This document shows, in pieces, positions 1 through 7,598 of a stretch of 54,695 nucleotides of DNA (position 1 is its first letter; every line of letters begins with the position of its first letter). Source of the DNA: Nitrosomonas marina (GTDB taxonomy: Bacteria > Pseudomonadota > Gammaproteobacteria > Burkholderiales > Nitrosomonadaceae); NCBI RefSeq assembly GCF_900110145.1, contig NZ_FOCP01000022.1, forward strand, positions 1 through 54,695. The letters are read 5' to 3'. Both the position numbers and the translations under genes were made by a program. Under the pieces are notes generated by a model. It searched no databases. It saw nothing but the letters and a program-made list of their open reading frames with translations, and had not been told where the DNA came from.

Positions 1-95
1 CTAATAGCCGTATTGATGAGTTGTTGCCGTTAACGCCGGAATTTATCGAAGCATTAAAACAAGAAAAATTATAGATGGTCGCGCCGGACGCTTAC
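1..95 (+). mobile_element. 3' end of an IS66-family element, cut by the window edge
   Basis: The first 95 bases look like the terminal part of an IS66-family insertion sequence. A reading frame runs from position 3 to the TAG at 72-74 and ends with a RIDELLPL segment, which resembles the RIDELLPW motif near the C-terminus of IS66 transposases. It is followed by CGCGCCGGACGCTTAC at 80-95. Read on the other strand this begins GTAAGCG and then GTCCGGC, the usual start of an IS66 terminal inverted repeat, so the element should end at 95. The 8 bases that follow (96-103) would be one copy of the target duplication. The partner end lies outside the window. Confidence 0.6.
3..74 (+). CDS. C-terminal fragment of probable IS66-family transposase
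   Basis: Only the last 23 residues are present. They read through NSRIDELLPL and end in EALKQEKL before the TAG. The RIDELLP motif is common at the C-terminus of IS66 TnpC transposases, and an IS66-type terminal repeat begins a few bases downstream. Family assignment rests on this short match plus the terminal repeat. The catalytic part lies left of the window. Confidence 0.5.
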   Translation, partial: NSRIDELLPLTPEFIEALKQEKL

Positions 96-114
96 ATAGG
101 GATTCAGGATCATA

Positions 115-160
115 CATAATCGGCAAACCTCAATTTTTATCCATATTACAGCCGATTATG
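115..160 (-). terminator. Inverted repeat downstream of the coupling-protein operon
   Basis: CATAATCGGC (115-124) pairs perfectly with GCCGATTATG (151-160) across a 26-base loop. It lies just after the stop codon of the minus-strand coupling-protein gene, so it could end that operon's transcript. There is no clear T-tract, so a Rho-independent terminator is not certain. Confidence 0.3.
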
Positions 161-185
161 CCGGTATGAAATGCGTTTGCTACGT

Positions 186-1859
186 TTAGAGCCGCAACCT
201 TGTTTTCCCCTTAAACACTTTACCGAACAGCGGATTGACGCCGACCCATTTCGACCAGGGTTTGATTTCGTGGTAACCGATTTTGGACAGGCGGATGGGC
301 CGGTGATTGCGCACAAACAGGATGGTATCATCGGTACGGCGTACTTCATCAGCCGTCATCAGGCGGCGCGGGGCGTCCTGTAGCGAGCGTGTCGGCGTAT
401 CGAACATGCTCTGCCCGATATTGTGAGAAAGCGCCTTGATCGTGGATTCGCCAAGCATGTCGGAGATCAACTGGCAGGTCTTGTACGAACGAGCGCCCAT
501 GATAATCTTCACTTCCGTTTGGGACAGCAGCGTCTCCAGACTTTCACGCCCGTAGACATGCGCCCACTGTTCCAGCTCCTGCACGATCAGCCAGAGCCTG
601 ATCTTGAACTCACGCGCGAGCGTGAGCAAGGACGGTAGGCCTTCGACCTTGAAATTGGTAATTTCATCGCACAAAAAACACACGGACTGGCCGTTCTGAA
701 ACCGGATCAGCTCGGTGAGCGCACACCAGGACATCAATCCCAGCCACGGCGCGTAAACGGCCATGCGCGTCGGATCGGCCAAAAGATAAACGGTCATTTT
801 CTTCTTTTTGAGATCGGCAAAGCGGAAATCGCAGGTCGATGTGCATTCGGCCAGCCTGCCGCTGGGCGAGAACACTTCCAAAGACTGCACTGCGCCTTCA
901 CGGAAAGACTCGATCTGTTTCTGGTCGCCGCTGTCGAACTTGGCCAGTAAATCCTTGGCAAGCCGCGCCAGATCGCCGTTCAAATGCACAGAATACTGCG
1001 CATCCTGCAACGCTTTCTGAAGTGCGCTCTTGTCACTGAGCAGACACAGGGCGGCGGATAATGTGGGATCGCCTTCCATCGTCACCAGATAGACAAATGC
1101 GAAGACCAGAAATTTCCGCGAACCGTTGCGGAAATACTGGTTTTCGCCCTGCTGGGCCGGGTCCTGGCACAATTGTTTGGCGATGCTTTGCGCATCGGAC
1201 ATGAGCTGTGCGTGTAGCGCCGGATCGGCCCAGTCGTCGATCAGGATTTGCAGCGGATTGTAGCGTGCCCCGATGCCCAGAATATCGGAATACAGGCCAC
1301 CGGGATTGACGCACAGCGTTTCATGCTTGTAGCGCTTGCGGCGAAGCTGCGCCGTCATGCAGGCCAGCGTGCCTTTCAGGTCGGGCACGAACATGCTTAT
1401 GGCATTGTGACACAGCGCCGGTATCACAAATGTTACCGTCTTGCCGCCCCCGGCAGGGCTTAAAACCAGACCGGAGGACTCGATATCGACGAAGACCGGC
1501 TTGCTTTCATGGAGTCCGGCGAGGAACCCGCCGCGTTTACTATACAGCCCCACCTTTTTAATATCGCGTGCACTCGCCCAGGCCGCGCTTCCGGTGCGAT
1601 CCGTAGGCTTCATCGCGCGTTTGCGAAAGATCAGCTTCGGAATGAGGATCAGCGTGTAGAGTACGGCCCGGATAAAAGCGAAGACGGCGCACAGCGCCAG
1701 AAAGATGGGAACGATGAAGAGATCACTCCCCAGCCAGTGTTGGGTTTCCCAGGCTCCCCATGTATACAGGCAGCCCAGGATGAGCAAACCAAGCGGATTG
1801 GTCTGCCCTGATTGTTGTTGCACCTTGTTACTTCGCCATGACGATGGTAAGCGGATCAA
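186..1859 (-). CDS. VirD4/TraG-family type IV coupling ATPase
   Basis: This 557-residue protein is a type IV coupling protein, the inner-membrane ATPase that brings the relaxase-DNA complex to a type IV secretion channel. Two hydrophobic segments (about residues 22-38 and 46-75) anchor it. Walker A is SPAGGGKT near residue 134, within the VLSPAGGGKTVTFVIPAL context typical of VirD4, and Walker B is VCFLCDEITN. The ATG at 1859 overlaps the end of the upstream gene by 32 bases. A GTG at 1823, just after that gene's stop, is an alternative start. It is the third gene of a minus-strand operon with two proteins that are not standard Tra or Trb partners. No relaxase is visible nearby. The family is secure; its partner apparatus is not known from this window. 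Confidence 0.9.
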   Translation of the reverse strand: MIRLPSSWRSNKVQQQSGQTNPLGLLILGCLYTWGAWETQHWLGSDLFIVPIFLALCAVFAFIRAVLYTLILIPKLIFRKRAMKPTDRTGSAAWASARDIKKVGLYSKRGGFLAGLHESKPVFVDIESSGLVLSPAGGGKTVTFVIPALCHNAISMFVPDLKGTLACMTAQLRRKRYKHETLCVNPGGLYSDILGIGARYNPLQILIDDWADPALHAQLMSDAQSIAKQLCQDPAQQGENQYFRNGSRKFLVFAFVYLVTMEGDPTLSAALCLLSDKSALQKALQDAQYSVHLNGDLARLAKDLLAKFDSGDQKQIESFREGAVQSLEVFSPSGRLAECTSTCDFRFADLKKKKMTVYLLADPTRMAVYAPWLGLMSWCALTELIRFQNGQSVCFLCDEITNFKVEGLPSLLTLAREFKIRLWLIVQELEQWAHVYGRESLETLLSQTEVKIIMGARSYKTCQLISDMLGESTIKALSHNIGQSMFDTPTRSLQDAPRRLMTADEVRRTDDTILFVRNHRPIRLSKIGYHEIKPWSKWVGVNPLFGKVFKGKTRLRL

Positions 1860-3129
1860 TCAGCACGGAATGATCGCCAAAGGTTTTGCCGGTTTCGAAG
1901 AAAGCCAGAATATCCTGCCCCCGGTTGCCGCGTGTCGCGGCAATGTGGAACGGCGCGGCATAGGTGTGTTCATTGACAGAGACGCGGATTTCGCCGGAAA
2001 GCCCTTGCGCGGCTTCGCCTTCGTAAAAATTAATAGCGATCACCAGCGTGCGTAAATCCAGCGGTACGTCGAAACCTATCGTTTCATACCCGTTGGTCGG
2101 TTGCGGCGAGTTGCGGTAATCTTTCCAGTAGCGCCCGTGCGCCGTGACCGTGCGTCCGAAATACAAGACCGGCGCATCCGGCAAGGGACGGGCATAGACA
2201 TCCAGATCACACAAAGCGCATTGCCAGGAAATACCGATCTGCACGCGCTCCGCGCGAACCACTTGCGCCTGTGGCAATGCGGTTTCGCTGACAGGCCGAT
2301 CGAAGATCGATTGCCGGTTTTCCACCGGGCTGAGGATAATCATTTCAAGCTTGCCGGAGCGCACCGGTTTGAAATCGTGCGCAGGCGGCGGGGCATTTCC
2401 TTTAACGCCCCGGAACAATGTCGGCACGTCCGCAACAAAACCGCCCAGCTTGCCGCCAAGCGCTTCAACATAAAGCGCCCAGAAGCGTTTGACGAAATAG
2501 CCGTGCCGCTCGCCCTGCATGATCCGGTCGCTGCCGTAGCCCATATGGACAACGGCATTTTTAAGCAGGCCGGATTGACCGGCTGCGCCGAACGGCGTTT
2601 TGCCTTGGGAAGCAAATAAATGCCCGTCCGATGGAAACCGTCCGTTCGCCATGGAAAAAGCCGCCTCGCGCGGATCGTCGTAAAACGGCGAACCCAGTAC
2701 GATCACATCCAGCCTGCCGCTATGGTTAAAATTATTAGCTACATAGCGCAGCAGTTGCGGCAGGCGCACCGCGCCCGGCACGGACGGATGACCGGCGCTT
2801 CCGGGCGTTACAGAACGATCTGCAAAGCGTTTCAGCGCAGCGACCGCTTCGCGGTTTACGCCCAGACGCGCTTTGGGATTGTTATAGGCCGAATTGTCCG
2901 GGATATTAAATTCGCCGATGATCGAGAGGTTGTAACCATCGATCAGTGTTACCCGGCTGCCCTGATTCAGCTCCGTGAGTTGCTTCAATAACGCAACGGA
3001 ATGCCGCCGCGCGTCATCCGGCGCATGATACGGTGAGAGCGCTACGATCAGGTCGCGGGCCGTAGCGGCTTGCGCCGCTGTCAGCCAGGTAAAAAGTACG
3101 ATACAAAGTAACAGTGTTTTGGTTTTCAT
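1828..3129 (-). CDS. Secreted protein of unknown function beside the coupling ATPase
   Basis: The 433-residue product has a clear Sec signal peptide (MKTKTLLLCIVLF, cleavage near AQA-A). The start at 3129 has an AAAGGA ribosome site 6-7 bases upstream; an upstream ATG at 3156 does not. The N-terminal half begins RDLIVALSPYHAPDDARRHS and later has DVIVLGSPFYDD. Alternating strands and helices ending in acidic loops suggest a von Willebrand A-like or Rossmann-like fold, but this is a pattern reading only. A C-terminal part has a WQCALCDLDVYARP segment with two Cys (a possible disulfide or metal site). It sits between a membrane protein gene (24 bases upstream) and the coupling ATPase (overlapping), so it probably acts in the periplasm in the same process. 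Not otherwise recognised. Confidence 0.7.
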   Translation of the reverse strand: MKTKTLLLCIVLFTWLTAAQAATARDLIVALSPYHAPDDARRHSVALLKQLTELNQGSRVTLIDGYNLSIIGEFNIPDNSAYNNPKARLGVNREAVAALKRFADRSVTPGSAGHPSVPGAVRLPQLLRYVANNFNHSGRLDVIVLGSPFYDDPREAAFSMANGRFPSDGHLFASQGKTPFGAAGQSGLLKNAVVHMGYGSDRIMQGERHGYFVKRFWALYVEALGGKLGGFVADVPTLFRGVKGNAPPPAHDFKPVRSGKLEMIILSPVENRQSIFDRPVSETALPQAQVVRAERVQIGISWQCALCDLDVYARPLPDAPVLYFGRTVTAHGRYWKDYRNSPQPTNGYETIGFDVPLDLRTLVIAINFYEGEAAQGLSGEIRVSVNEHTYAAPFHIAATRGNRGQDILAFFETGKTFGDHSVLIDPLTIVMAK

Positions 3130-3152
3130 ATCAATTCCTTTGATGAGTTTGC

Positions 3153-4202
3153 TCAATGGTGGGAATTCATGGTGGCAATATGACGCGCCCGCAGGCTGAT
3201 ATATTCCACGATCCGCTCGTTGATGAAGGCATCGCGCTGCGCTTCCAGCTCGACCAGACGGCCATGCAGCTTGCCGCGTTTCTCACGTAAGGCTTCGTGC
3301 GCGGCGCGTTGCTCCTTTAACGCTTTTTCGATCTCGATATATTCGGGATTTTCGACATACATATCCGGCGAATAGCGCATATAGATATCTTCAAGTGCCA
3401 GAAACAAAGCACTTGCGGCCAGCATCTCGACCAGCAATTGCGACCAGATGAAAATGGAACCGTAATCCTTGCTTTCACCGAACGACTCCCAGTCAATCGT
3501 CCCTGCCACGCCGGTATGGATCACACCGAATAGCGTGCACCAGAACAGAAACGCGATCCCGGTTGCCGCGTAGATGCATTTGGCGTAAGTCCTGCGTGAG
3601 CTGTCATAGGTCATGAAATTGGTTACGAATTTGATCGATGTCGAGGCGATGGGCATGAGTGCCGAGATCATCAGCGCCAGCCACGGTTTCTCAATGAACA
3701 CGGCATTGCCCGATGCGACCAGATTGGCATAGACGTTGCCCATGCCCAGTCCCGCAGCAACGACCAGGCAGGTCAGCAGAAAGCAAAACAGCACCTGATC
3801 CTTGCGCCGCCAGTCGTTCCAGTGAATGTCGGTTGCGTCTTTTTTGCTGCCGATCTGAAAATTACCGCTTTTGATATAGCGGGGCGTGTTGGCCTTCTTG
3901 GCCTCAAGATCGTTCAGCAATTTGAGTGAAATTTTGAAGGCGGCGTCGATATCCTCGATATCCAGCCGCAATTTCGTCAGCTCGGCGCCGGATTGCTGGT
4001 CGGCCTCATATGTGGCCTGCTGGACGATTACCGCATTGGCGATTTCTGAATCGGGGTGGTGAACCAGTCTGCGTAAAAAATTGGATGAGGACGATACCGC
4101 CGTCTCCGGTTTTTTAACTATGTCCGCCTTGTCGCTCTTTACCAGCTCTAGTGCCAGCGATTGCGTTTTACCTTTACTTTTAGGTTTTGGTTTTGTTGCC
4201 AT
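3153..4202 (-). CDS. Four-TM membrane protein with coiled-coil tail, unknown function
   Basis: The 349-residue protein starts with a basic, Lys-rich stretch (MATKPKPKSKGK). Four hydrophobic segments follow at about residues 137-158, 173-192, 208-230 and 248-268, then a charged helical tail (about 285-335) rich in Glu, Arg and Lys that looks like a coiled coil. The ATG at 4202 has AAAGGAGA 8 bases upstream, so the longer in-frame extension is not needed. It is the first gene of the minus-strand operon with a secreted protein and a VirD4-like ATPase. It could be a membrane platform or adaptor for the coupling protein; that is inference from context. No known family was recognised. Confidence 0.7.
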   Translation of the reverse strand: MATKPKPKSKGKTQSLALELVKSDKADIVKKPETAVSSSSNFLRRLVHHPDSEIANAVIVQQATYEADQQSGAELTKLRLDIEDIDAAFKISLKLLNDLEAKKANTPRYIKSGNFQIGSKKDATDIHWNDWRRKDQVLFCFLLTCLVVAAGLGMGNVYANLVASGNAVFIEKPWLALMISALMPIASTSIKFVTNFMTYDSSRRTYAKCIYAATGIAFLFWCTLFGVIHTGVAGTIDWESFGESKDYGSIFIWSQLLVEMLAASALFLALEDIYMRYSPDMYVENPEYIEIEKALKEQRAAHEALREKRGKLHGRLVELEAQRDAFINERIVEYISLRARHIATMNSHH

Positions 4203-4505
4203 AAACGAATCTCCTTTAATAATGAAACAGGGAAAAACCGTCTGGCATGGTAGTGAACGCGCATCCCGATGCCGGGAAACAATGAACGGAACCAAAAACA
4301 GGAATATATTCCTTGACTCCTGGCGTGATAAACGCTATCTCTAAATCATCAAATCGCCCGATCTGTATCTACAGGCCGCATCAATTGCATTGATCGCGGC
4401 CTTGCAGTTTCCCGCCTGCATAGCAGGCGGCTTTCATAATCCCGTTCGTTATCAACTCTTGAGGCTCATGCTCCGCTTCGCCGGAACATGTGAATCGCGT
4501 TTGTC
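4203..4505. other. Divergent intergenic region with a perfect hairpin
   Basis: This 303-base gap separates the minus-strand coupling operon from the plus-strand recombinase operon, so it should hold promoters for both. It contains CCGCCTGC-ATA-GCAGGCGG (4412-4430), an 8-bp perfect stem with a 3-base loop flanked by short T runs. A TTGACT at 4313-4318 is followed 17 bases later by only a weak -10 (TATCTC). No other gene-like signal is seen. Confidence 0.4.
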
Positions 4506-4784
4506 ATGCTATTGGATATTGAGAAATACAAACACCATGTCGAAAAGCTCGATATGAGCAAAGCGCAAAAGGAAGAATTGATGCGAACGGTCTGGGGTAT
4601 CATGGAATCGTCGGTTGACCAGGCGTTCGAAGAAGAGTTTGAACAGCAATCCCGCCAACCTGTTTCGCATAACAGTTTACAGAAAGGTTGTAACAAGATA
4701 GATTCAAATAAACCAACCGTATTGATCGGCCATTTCAGAAACACCGCAGAGCATGCGGTGGGAGACGGTGAAGACCATGACTGA
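4506..4784 (+). CDS. Small conserved-looking protein upstream of the recombinase
   Basis: This 92-residue soluble protein starts MLLDIEKYKHHVEKLDM and has a helical, acidic middle (EELMRTVWGIMESSVDQAF). Short proteins of this pattern commonly precede large serine recombinase genes in alphaproteobacterial and betaproteobacterial islands, according to my recollection of such loci. Its stop overlaps the recombinase start by 8 bases, so the two are very likely translationally coupled. There is no signal peptide or membrane segment. It might act as a recombination accessory or directionality factor, but nothing in the sequence proves that. Confidence 0.6.
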   Translation: MLLDIEKYKHHVEKLDMSKAQKEELMRTVWGIMESSVDQAFEEEFEQQSRQPVSHNSLQKGCNKIDSNKPTVLIGHFRNTAEHAVGDGEDHD

Positions 4785-6336
4785 CAACGCCAAACAAAAC
4801 GCCGTGATTTATTGCCGCGTATCCAGCGCCAAGCAGGTGCGCGAAGGGCACGGCCTGAATTCGCAGGAGACACGCTGCCGGGAATACGCCCGGCACAAAG
4901 GTTACGATATAGCGCAGGTCTTTCAGGACGAAGGCGTATCGGGCGGCCTGATCGACCGGCCCGGCATCAAGGCGCTGCTGGCATTTCTTAAACAAAACCG
5001 CAATCAAGCCTATGTCGTCATTATCGACGATATCAGCCGCCTGGCACGCGGACTGGAAGCCCATATCCAGCTTCGCACCGCGATCAGCGGTGCGGGCGGC
5101 AAGCTGGAAAGCCCGTCGATTGAGTTCGGCGAGGATTCTGACAGCCAACTGGTCGAGAACCTGCTGGCCAGCGTCTCGCAGCACCAGCGCCAGAAAAACG
5201 GTGAACAGGTCAAGAACCGGATGCGAGCGCGTGTGCTTAACGGTTACTGGACATCCTATCCGGCTGTCGGCTACCGCTACGAGAAAGTGCCCGGACACGG
5301 CAAGATGCTGGTGCGTAACGAACCGATAGCCACTATCGTTCAAACCGCGCTGGAAGGTTTTGCCTCCGGGCGTTTTGAAACGCAATCAGAGGTTAAGCAA
5401 TATCTGGACTCTCAGGAAGCATTTCCAAAAGGACGGGACGGACGCGTTCACTACCAACGCGTCTATAATCTGCTTAACCAGATTCTGTATACAGGTTATA
5501 TCGACCTGCCTGGCTGGGGCATTCACTTTCAGCCCGGCAAACATGAGCCGCTGATCAGTTTTGAAACCTGGCAACAAATTCAGGAACGTCTGAAAGGAAA
5601 AGCCAAAGCACCGGCACGTAAAGACCTGAATCAGGATTTTCCGTTACGGGGATTTGTCACCTGCGCGAGCTGCAATGAGGCCATGACATCGTGCTGGTCA
5701 ACGGGGCGTAACAAACGGTATGCGTATTATCTATGCCAGACCAGAGAGTGCGCGGAATACGGCAAGTCTGTACGCAAGGAAAAGATCGAGGAGGAATTTG
5801 AGAACCTGCTACGCGATCTGCGCCCTTCGCAGAATCTGTTTTACATGGCGCTGGATATGTTCCGGGATTTGTGGAACGACCGGCTGAGCAAACGCAAACA
5901 GGAAGCGTCATTTATCGGTCAGGAAGCGCAGAAGGTGGAACGTTCTATTGCCAAGCTTCTGGATCGAATCGTCGAAACAGACAGTCCCAGCATCATCGTC
6001 ACCTATGAAAACCGTATCCGGGAACTGGAAAACCGTAAAGCGGAACTGAATGAAAAAATCAGGACATGCGGCACAGTATTGCCGGATTTTGATGAAACGT
6101 TTAGAACCGCGTTCTCATTCTTGTCGAACCCGCATAAACTCTGGGCTTCGGACAGATTAGAATATAAAAGAACCGTCCTGAGGCTGGCTTTCAGTGACCG
6201 ATTGCACTATTGCCGAAAAGAGGGGTTTAGAACCGCTCAATATGCCCTGCCATTCGCCCTTTTGGAAGGGTTGGGGCAAGGCAACTATGAATTGGTGGGT
6301 CTGGTTGGACTCGAACCAACGACCAAGGGATTATGA
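4777..6336 (+). CDS. Large serine recombinase (site-specific integrase)
   Basis: The 519-residue protein has the resolvase catalytic domain at its N-terminus: VIYCRVSS with the nucleophile Ser16, then QDEGVSGG, and IDDISRLAR. A recombinase domain follows (about 165-290), then a zinc ribbon with two CxxC-like pairs (TCASC ... LCQTREC) and a coiled-coil tail (about 360-430). The ATG at 4777 has GGGAG upstream and overlaps the small gene before it. It should integrate and excise the element that carries the coupling operon. The last residues (LVGLVGLEPTTKGL) are encoded antisense to a tRNA-Met-like 3' half, so its 3' end coincides with the attachment core. Confidence 0.93.
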   Translation: MTDNAKQNAVIYCRVSSAKQVREGHGLNSQETRCREYARHKGYDIAQVFQDEGVSGGLIDRPGIKALLAFLKQNRNQAYVVIIDDISRLARGLEAHIQLRTAISGAGGKLESPSIEFGEDSDSQLVENLLASVSQHQRQKNGEQVKNRMRARVLNGYWTSYPAVGYRYEKVPGHGKMLVRNEPIATIVQTALEGFASGRFETQSEVKQYLDSQEAFPKGRDGRVHYQRVYNLLNQILYTGYIDLPGWGIHFQPGKHEPLISFETWQQIQERLKGKAKAPARKDLNQDFPLRGFVTCASCNEAMTSCWSTGRNKRYAYYLCQTRECAEYGKSVRKEKIEEEFENLLRDLRPSQNLFYMALDMFRDLWNDRLSKRKQEASFIGQEAQKVERSIAKLLDRIVETDSPSIIVTYENRIRELENRKAELNEKIRTCGTVLPDFDETFRTAFSFLSNPHKLWASDRLEYKRTVLRLAFSDRLHYCRKEGFRTAQYALPFALLEGLGQGNYELVGLVGLEPTTKGL

Positions 6337-6337
6337 G
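6293..6337 (-). other. tRNA-Met-like 3' fragment, putative attachment core
   Basis: Read on the minus strand, these 45 bases run from the anticodon loop CTCATAA, through one side of the anticodon stem, a variable loop and a full T-arm (GGTTCGAGTCC), to an acceptor end finishing in CCA. CAT in that loop context indicates elongator tRNA-Met. The D-arm and 5' acceptor strand are missing to the right of 6337, so this is not a working tRNA. It is the pattern left at one junction when an element recombines into the 3' end of a tRNA gene. It overlaps the last 44 bases of the recombinase gene. Confidence 0.75.
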
Positions 6338-6508
6338 AAGCAAAGAGCAAATTCACATTTAATATAATCAATGACTTACAACGCTTGCCAAGCATAAAAA
6401 CAGTGTCAAACAGCCTCAAATGGCTATATTTCAGTCTCACTTTGGCACAAATTTGACACAATCTATTTTGCGCCCTCTTTGACCCGCCAGTCAGGACAAA
6501 TCTGGTAC
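6338..6508. other. Non-coding stretch beyond the attachment core
   Basis: No gene is seen here. The stretch has an 8-bp inverted repeat, GTGTCAAA (6403-6410) and TTTGACAC (6452-6459), and AT-rich DNA. The missing 5' half of the tRNA should be here if the left element had integrated simply. Its absence means this is probably the end of another element or rearranged DNA. The inverted repeat could be integrase arm sites; that is a guess. Confidence 0.3.
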
Positions 6509-6618
6509 CTAGTGTTTAATTGCGTTAATTCGATATATACTTTTTGAAGAATATTTCATTACAAAACAAGTGGTTGATCTGGAAAATAACATTTATTATT
6601 TTTGCAATTAAACACTAG
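6509..6618. mobile_element. Miniature inverted-repeat element with CTAG target duplication
   Basis: CTAGTGTTTAATTGC (6509-6523) is repeated exactly inverted at 6604-6618. The simplest reading is a 102-bp element (6513-6614) with 11-bp perfect termini TGTTTAATTGC, flanked by a 4-bp CTAG duplication. IS5-group elements duplicate YTAR tetranucleotides such as CTAG, so an IS5-type transposase is the likely mobiliser. The AT-rich interior has no coding capacity. CTAG being itself a palindrome means a 15-bp terminal repeat without duplication cannot be excluded. Confidence 0.6.
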
Positions 6619-6911
6619 TATAGCTTTGTTGCGTCTAATGCCACGGGGAATTTTGATTTTTATACACATTTCTATGGATAAAGCTGCCAGTAACCTGGGT
6701 AAATATTGATGAACAAAATGTTTTGATTGTTGCCTAAAATGAAGGCAAGAAAAGAAACCTGAAGTTTTACTACAATTCGTCTATTAAATGTTTATTGGGT
6801 TGAAATTGTTTATATTTTGGAAATACAACCACAAAAATGGAGTATCCTTATAATAATACTGGCCGCTAGCGCTGCCAGCGATGTGTTTCTAACAAATGAG
6901 AGGTGAACCTG

Positions 6912-7118
6912 GTGAGTAGCAAAGATATACTGGAACAAGCATTAAGGCTTAAACCAAACGAGAGGTTTCTGGTGCTCGAAGGGATCATAAAGAGCTTGGA
7001 TGAACCTGATAGCTCACTAGACACAATATGGGCAGACGAGGCAGAAAAGCGACTCAAAGCCTATCGAGCAGGCACCCTTGAAGGTATACCTGTCGAGGAA
7101 GTATTCAAGAAAGAATAA
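6912..7118 (+). CDS. Antitoxin, addiction-module component family
   Basis: The 68-residue protein matches the small addiction-module antitoxins paired with RelE/ParE toxins: SSKDILEQALRLKPNERFLVLEGI then a conserved WADEAEKRLKAYRAG and a C-terminal GIPVEEVF. It would neutralise the toxin encoded by the next gene and probably repress the pair. The GTG at 6912 has GAGAGG 8 bases upstream and is preferred to an in-frame GTG at 6903 that lies within that ribosome site. Its TAA overlaps the toxin ATG by one base, so the two are translationally coupled. Confidence 0.85.
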   Translation: MSSKDILEQALRLKPNERFLVLEGIIKSLDEPDSSLDTIWADEAEKRLKAYRAGTLEGIPVEEVFKKE

Positions 7119-7414
7119 TGCGAGTTTTATTTTCAGAACTTGCAAAACAAGAACTTGATGATGCAAGCCAATACTACGAAATTGAATTTCAAGGACTTGG
7201 AGAACAGTTTCGAGAAGAGATTAAATTGGCCGCAAAAAGGATTTCAGAATATCCAGAGGCGTGGTCTGTAGAACGAGGCGATATCCGGAAATGCCTTCTT
7301 CACAAGTTTCCGTATAAACTACTTTACTCTATTGAAAAAGATCACATCATTATTATTGCCGTTGCGCACCAACATAGAAAACCAGAGTACTGGGTTGGAA
7401 AGGAAAAAACATAA
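7118..7414 (+). CDS. RelE/ParE-superfamily toxin
   Basis: The 98-residue protein has the typical pattern of the superfamily: FSELAKQELDDASQYYE at the N-terminus, then a basic RGDIRKCLLHKFPYKLLYSIE core and a C-terminal VAHQHRKPEYW. That last HxHRKPxYW motif is the usual signature of this group, which acts on ribosome-bound mRNA (RelE) or gyrase (ParE). Which target applies cannot be read from the sequence. It overlaps the antitoxin gene by one base. Confidence 0.88.
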   Translation: MRVLFSELAKQELDDASQYYEIEFQGLGEQFREEIKLAAKRISEYPEAWSVERGDIRKCLLHKFPYKLLYSIEKDHIIIIAVAHQHRKPEYWVGKEKT

Positions 7415-7419
7415 CCAGG

Positions 7420-7482
7420 TGTCGTGATCTGTTTAATTTGCCAGTCGTCACTTAAAAAGAGTAATTCGAACACGACAGGCTA
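7420..7482 (+). pseudogene. 3' remnant of the rve-type transposase found at 9262-12077
   Basis: A short frame reading CRDLFNLPVVT and stopping at 7453-7455 matches the last residues of the transposase ending at 12077 (CHGLFNLPVVA). The bases after the stop (GTAATTCG, then CAGGC) also match the DNA after 12077. A second partial match, AATTCGTACAGAACAG, occurs at 7701-7716. These are scars of a further copy of that element. Confidence 0.55.
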
Positions 7483-7598
7483 TTGATCACTATCTGGAAA
7501 TTTACGATTGGCAAACAAAAAATATTCAGGAACGCCTATTTATTGCTTCAGGAAATATGCGCGATTCCATTCAAGCGATAGTGTTGATGCTGCCATAA
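7464..7598 (+). pseudogene. Possible CopG-type antitoxin remnant
   Basis: An open frame without a start reads RQAIDHYLEIYDWQTKNIQERL and ends at TAA 7596-7598. The AIDHYLEIYDWQ segment resembles the C-terminal part of ribbon-helix-helix antitoxins. No start codon or N-terminal half is present because IS remnant sequence lies directly upstream. It would be the tail of another toxin-antitoxin pair cut by a transposon; this is a weak call on a short match. Confidence 0.35.

Noticed and set aside
2101..2619. Long plus-strand reading frame opposite the secreted-protein gene
   Set aside because: It lacks a ribosome site and recognisable motifs, and lies wholly opposite a gene with signal peptide and good start. 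It is a shadow frame.
4735..5385. Minus-strand frame of about 216 codons opposite the recombinase
   Set aside because: The recombinase frame has clear catalytic motifs and the opposite frame has none.
6293..6337. A functional tRNA-Met gene
   Set aside because: The D-arm and 5' acceptor strand are missing, so only a 3' fragment exists.
6403..6459. GTGTCAAA/TTTGACAC as a promoter or integrase arm site
   Set aside because: Eight-base arms 41 bases apart can occur by chance, and no gene start follows; kept only as a remark.
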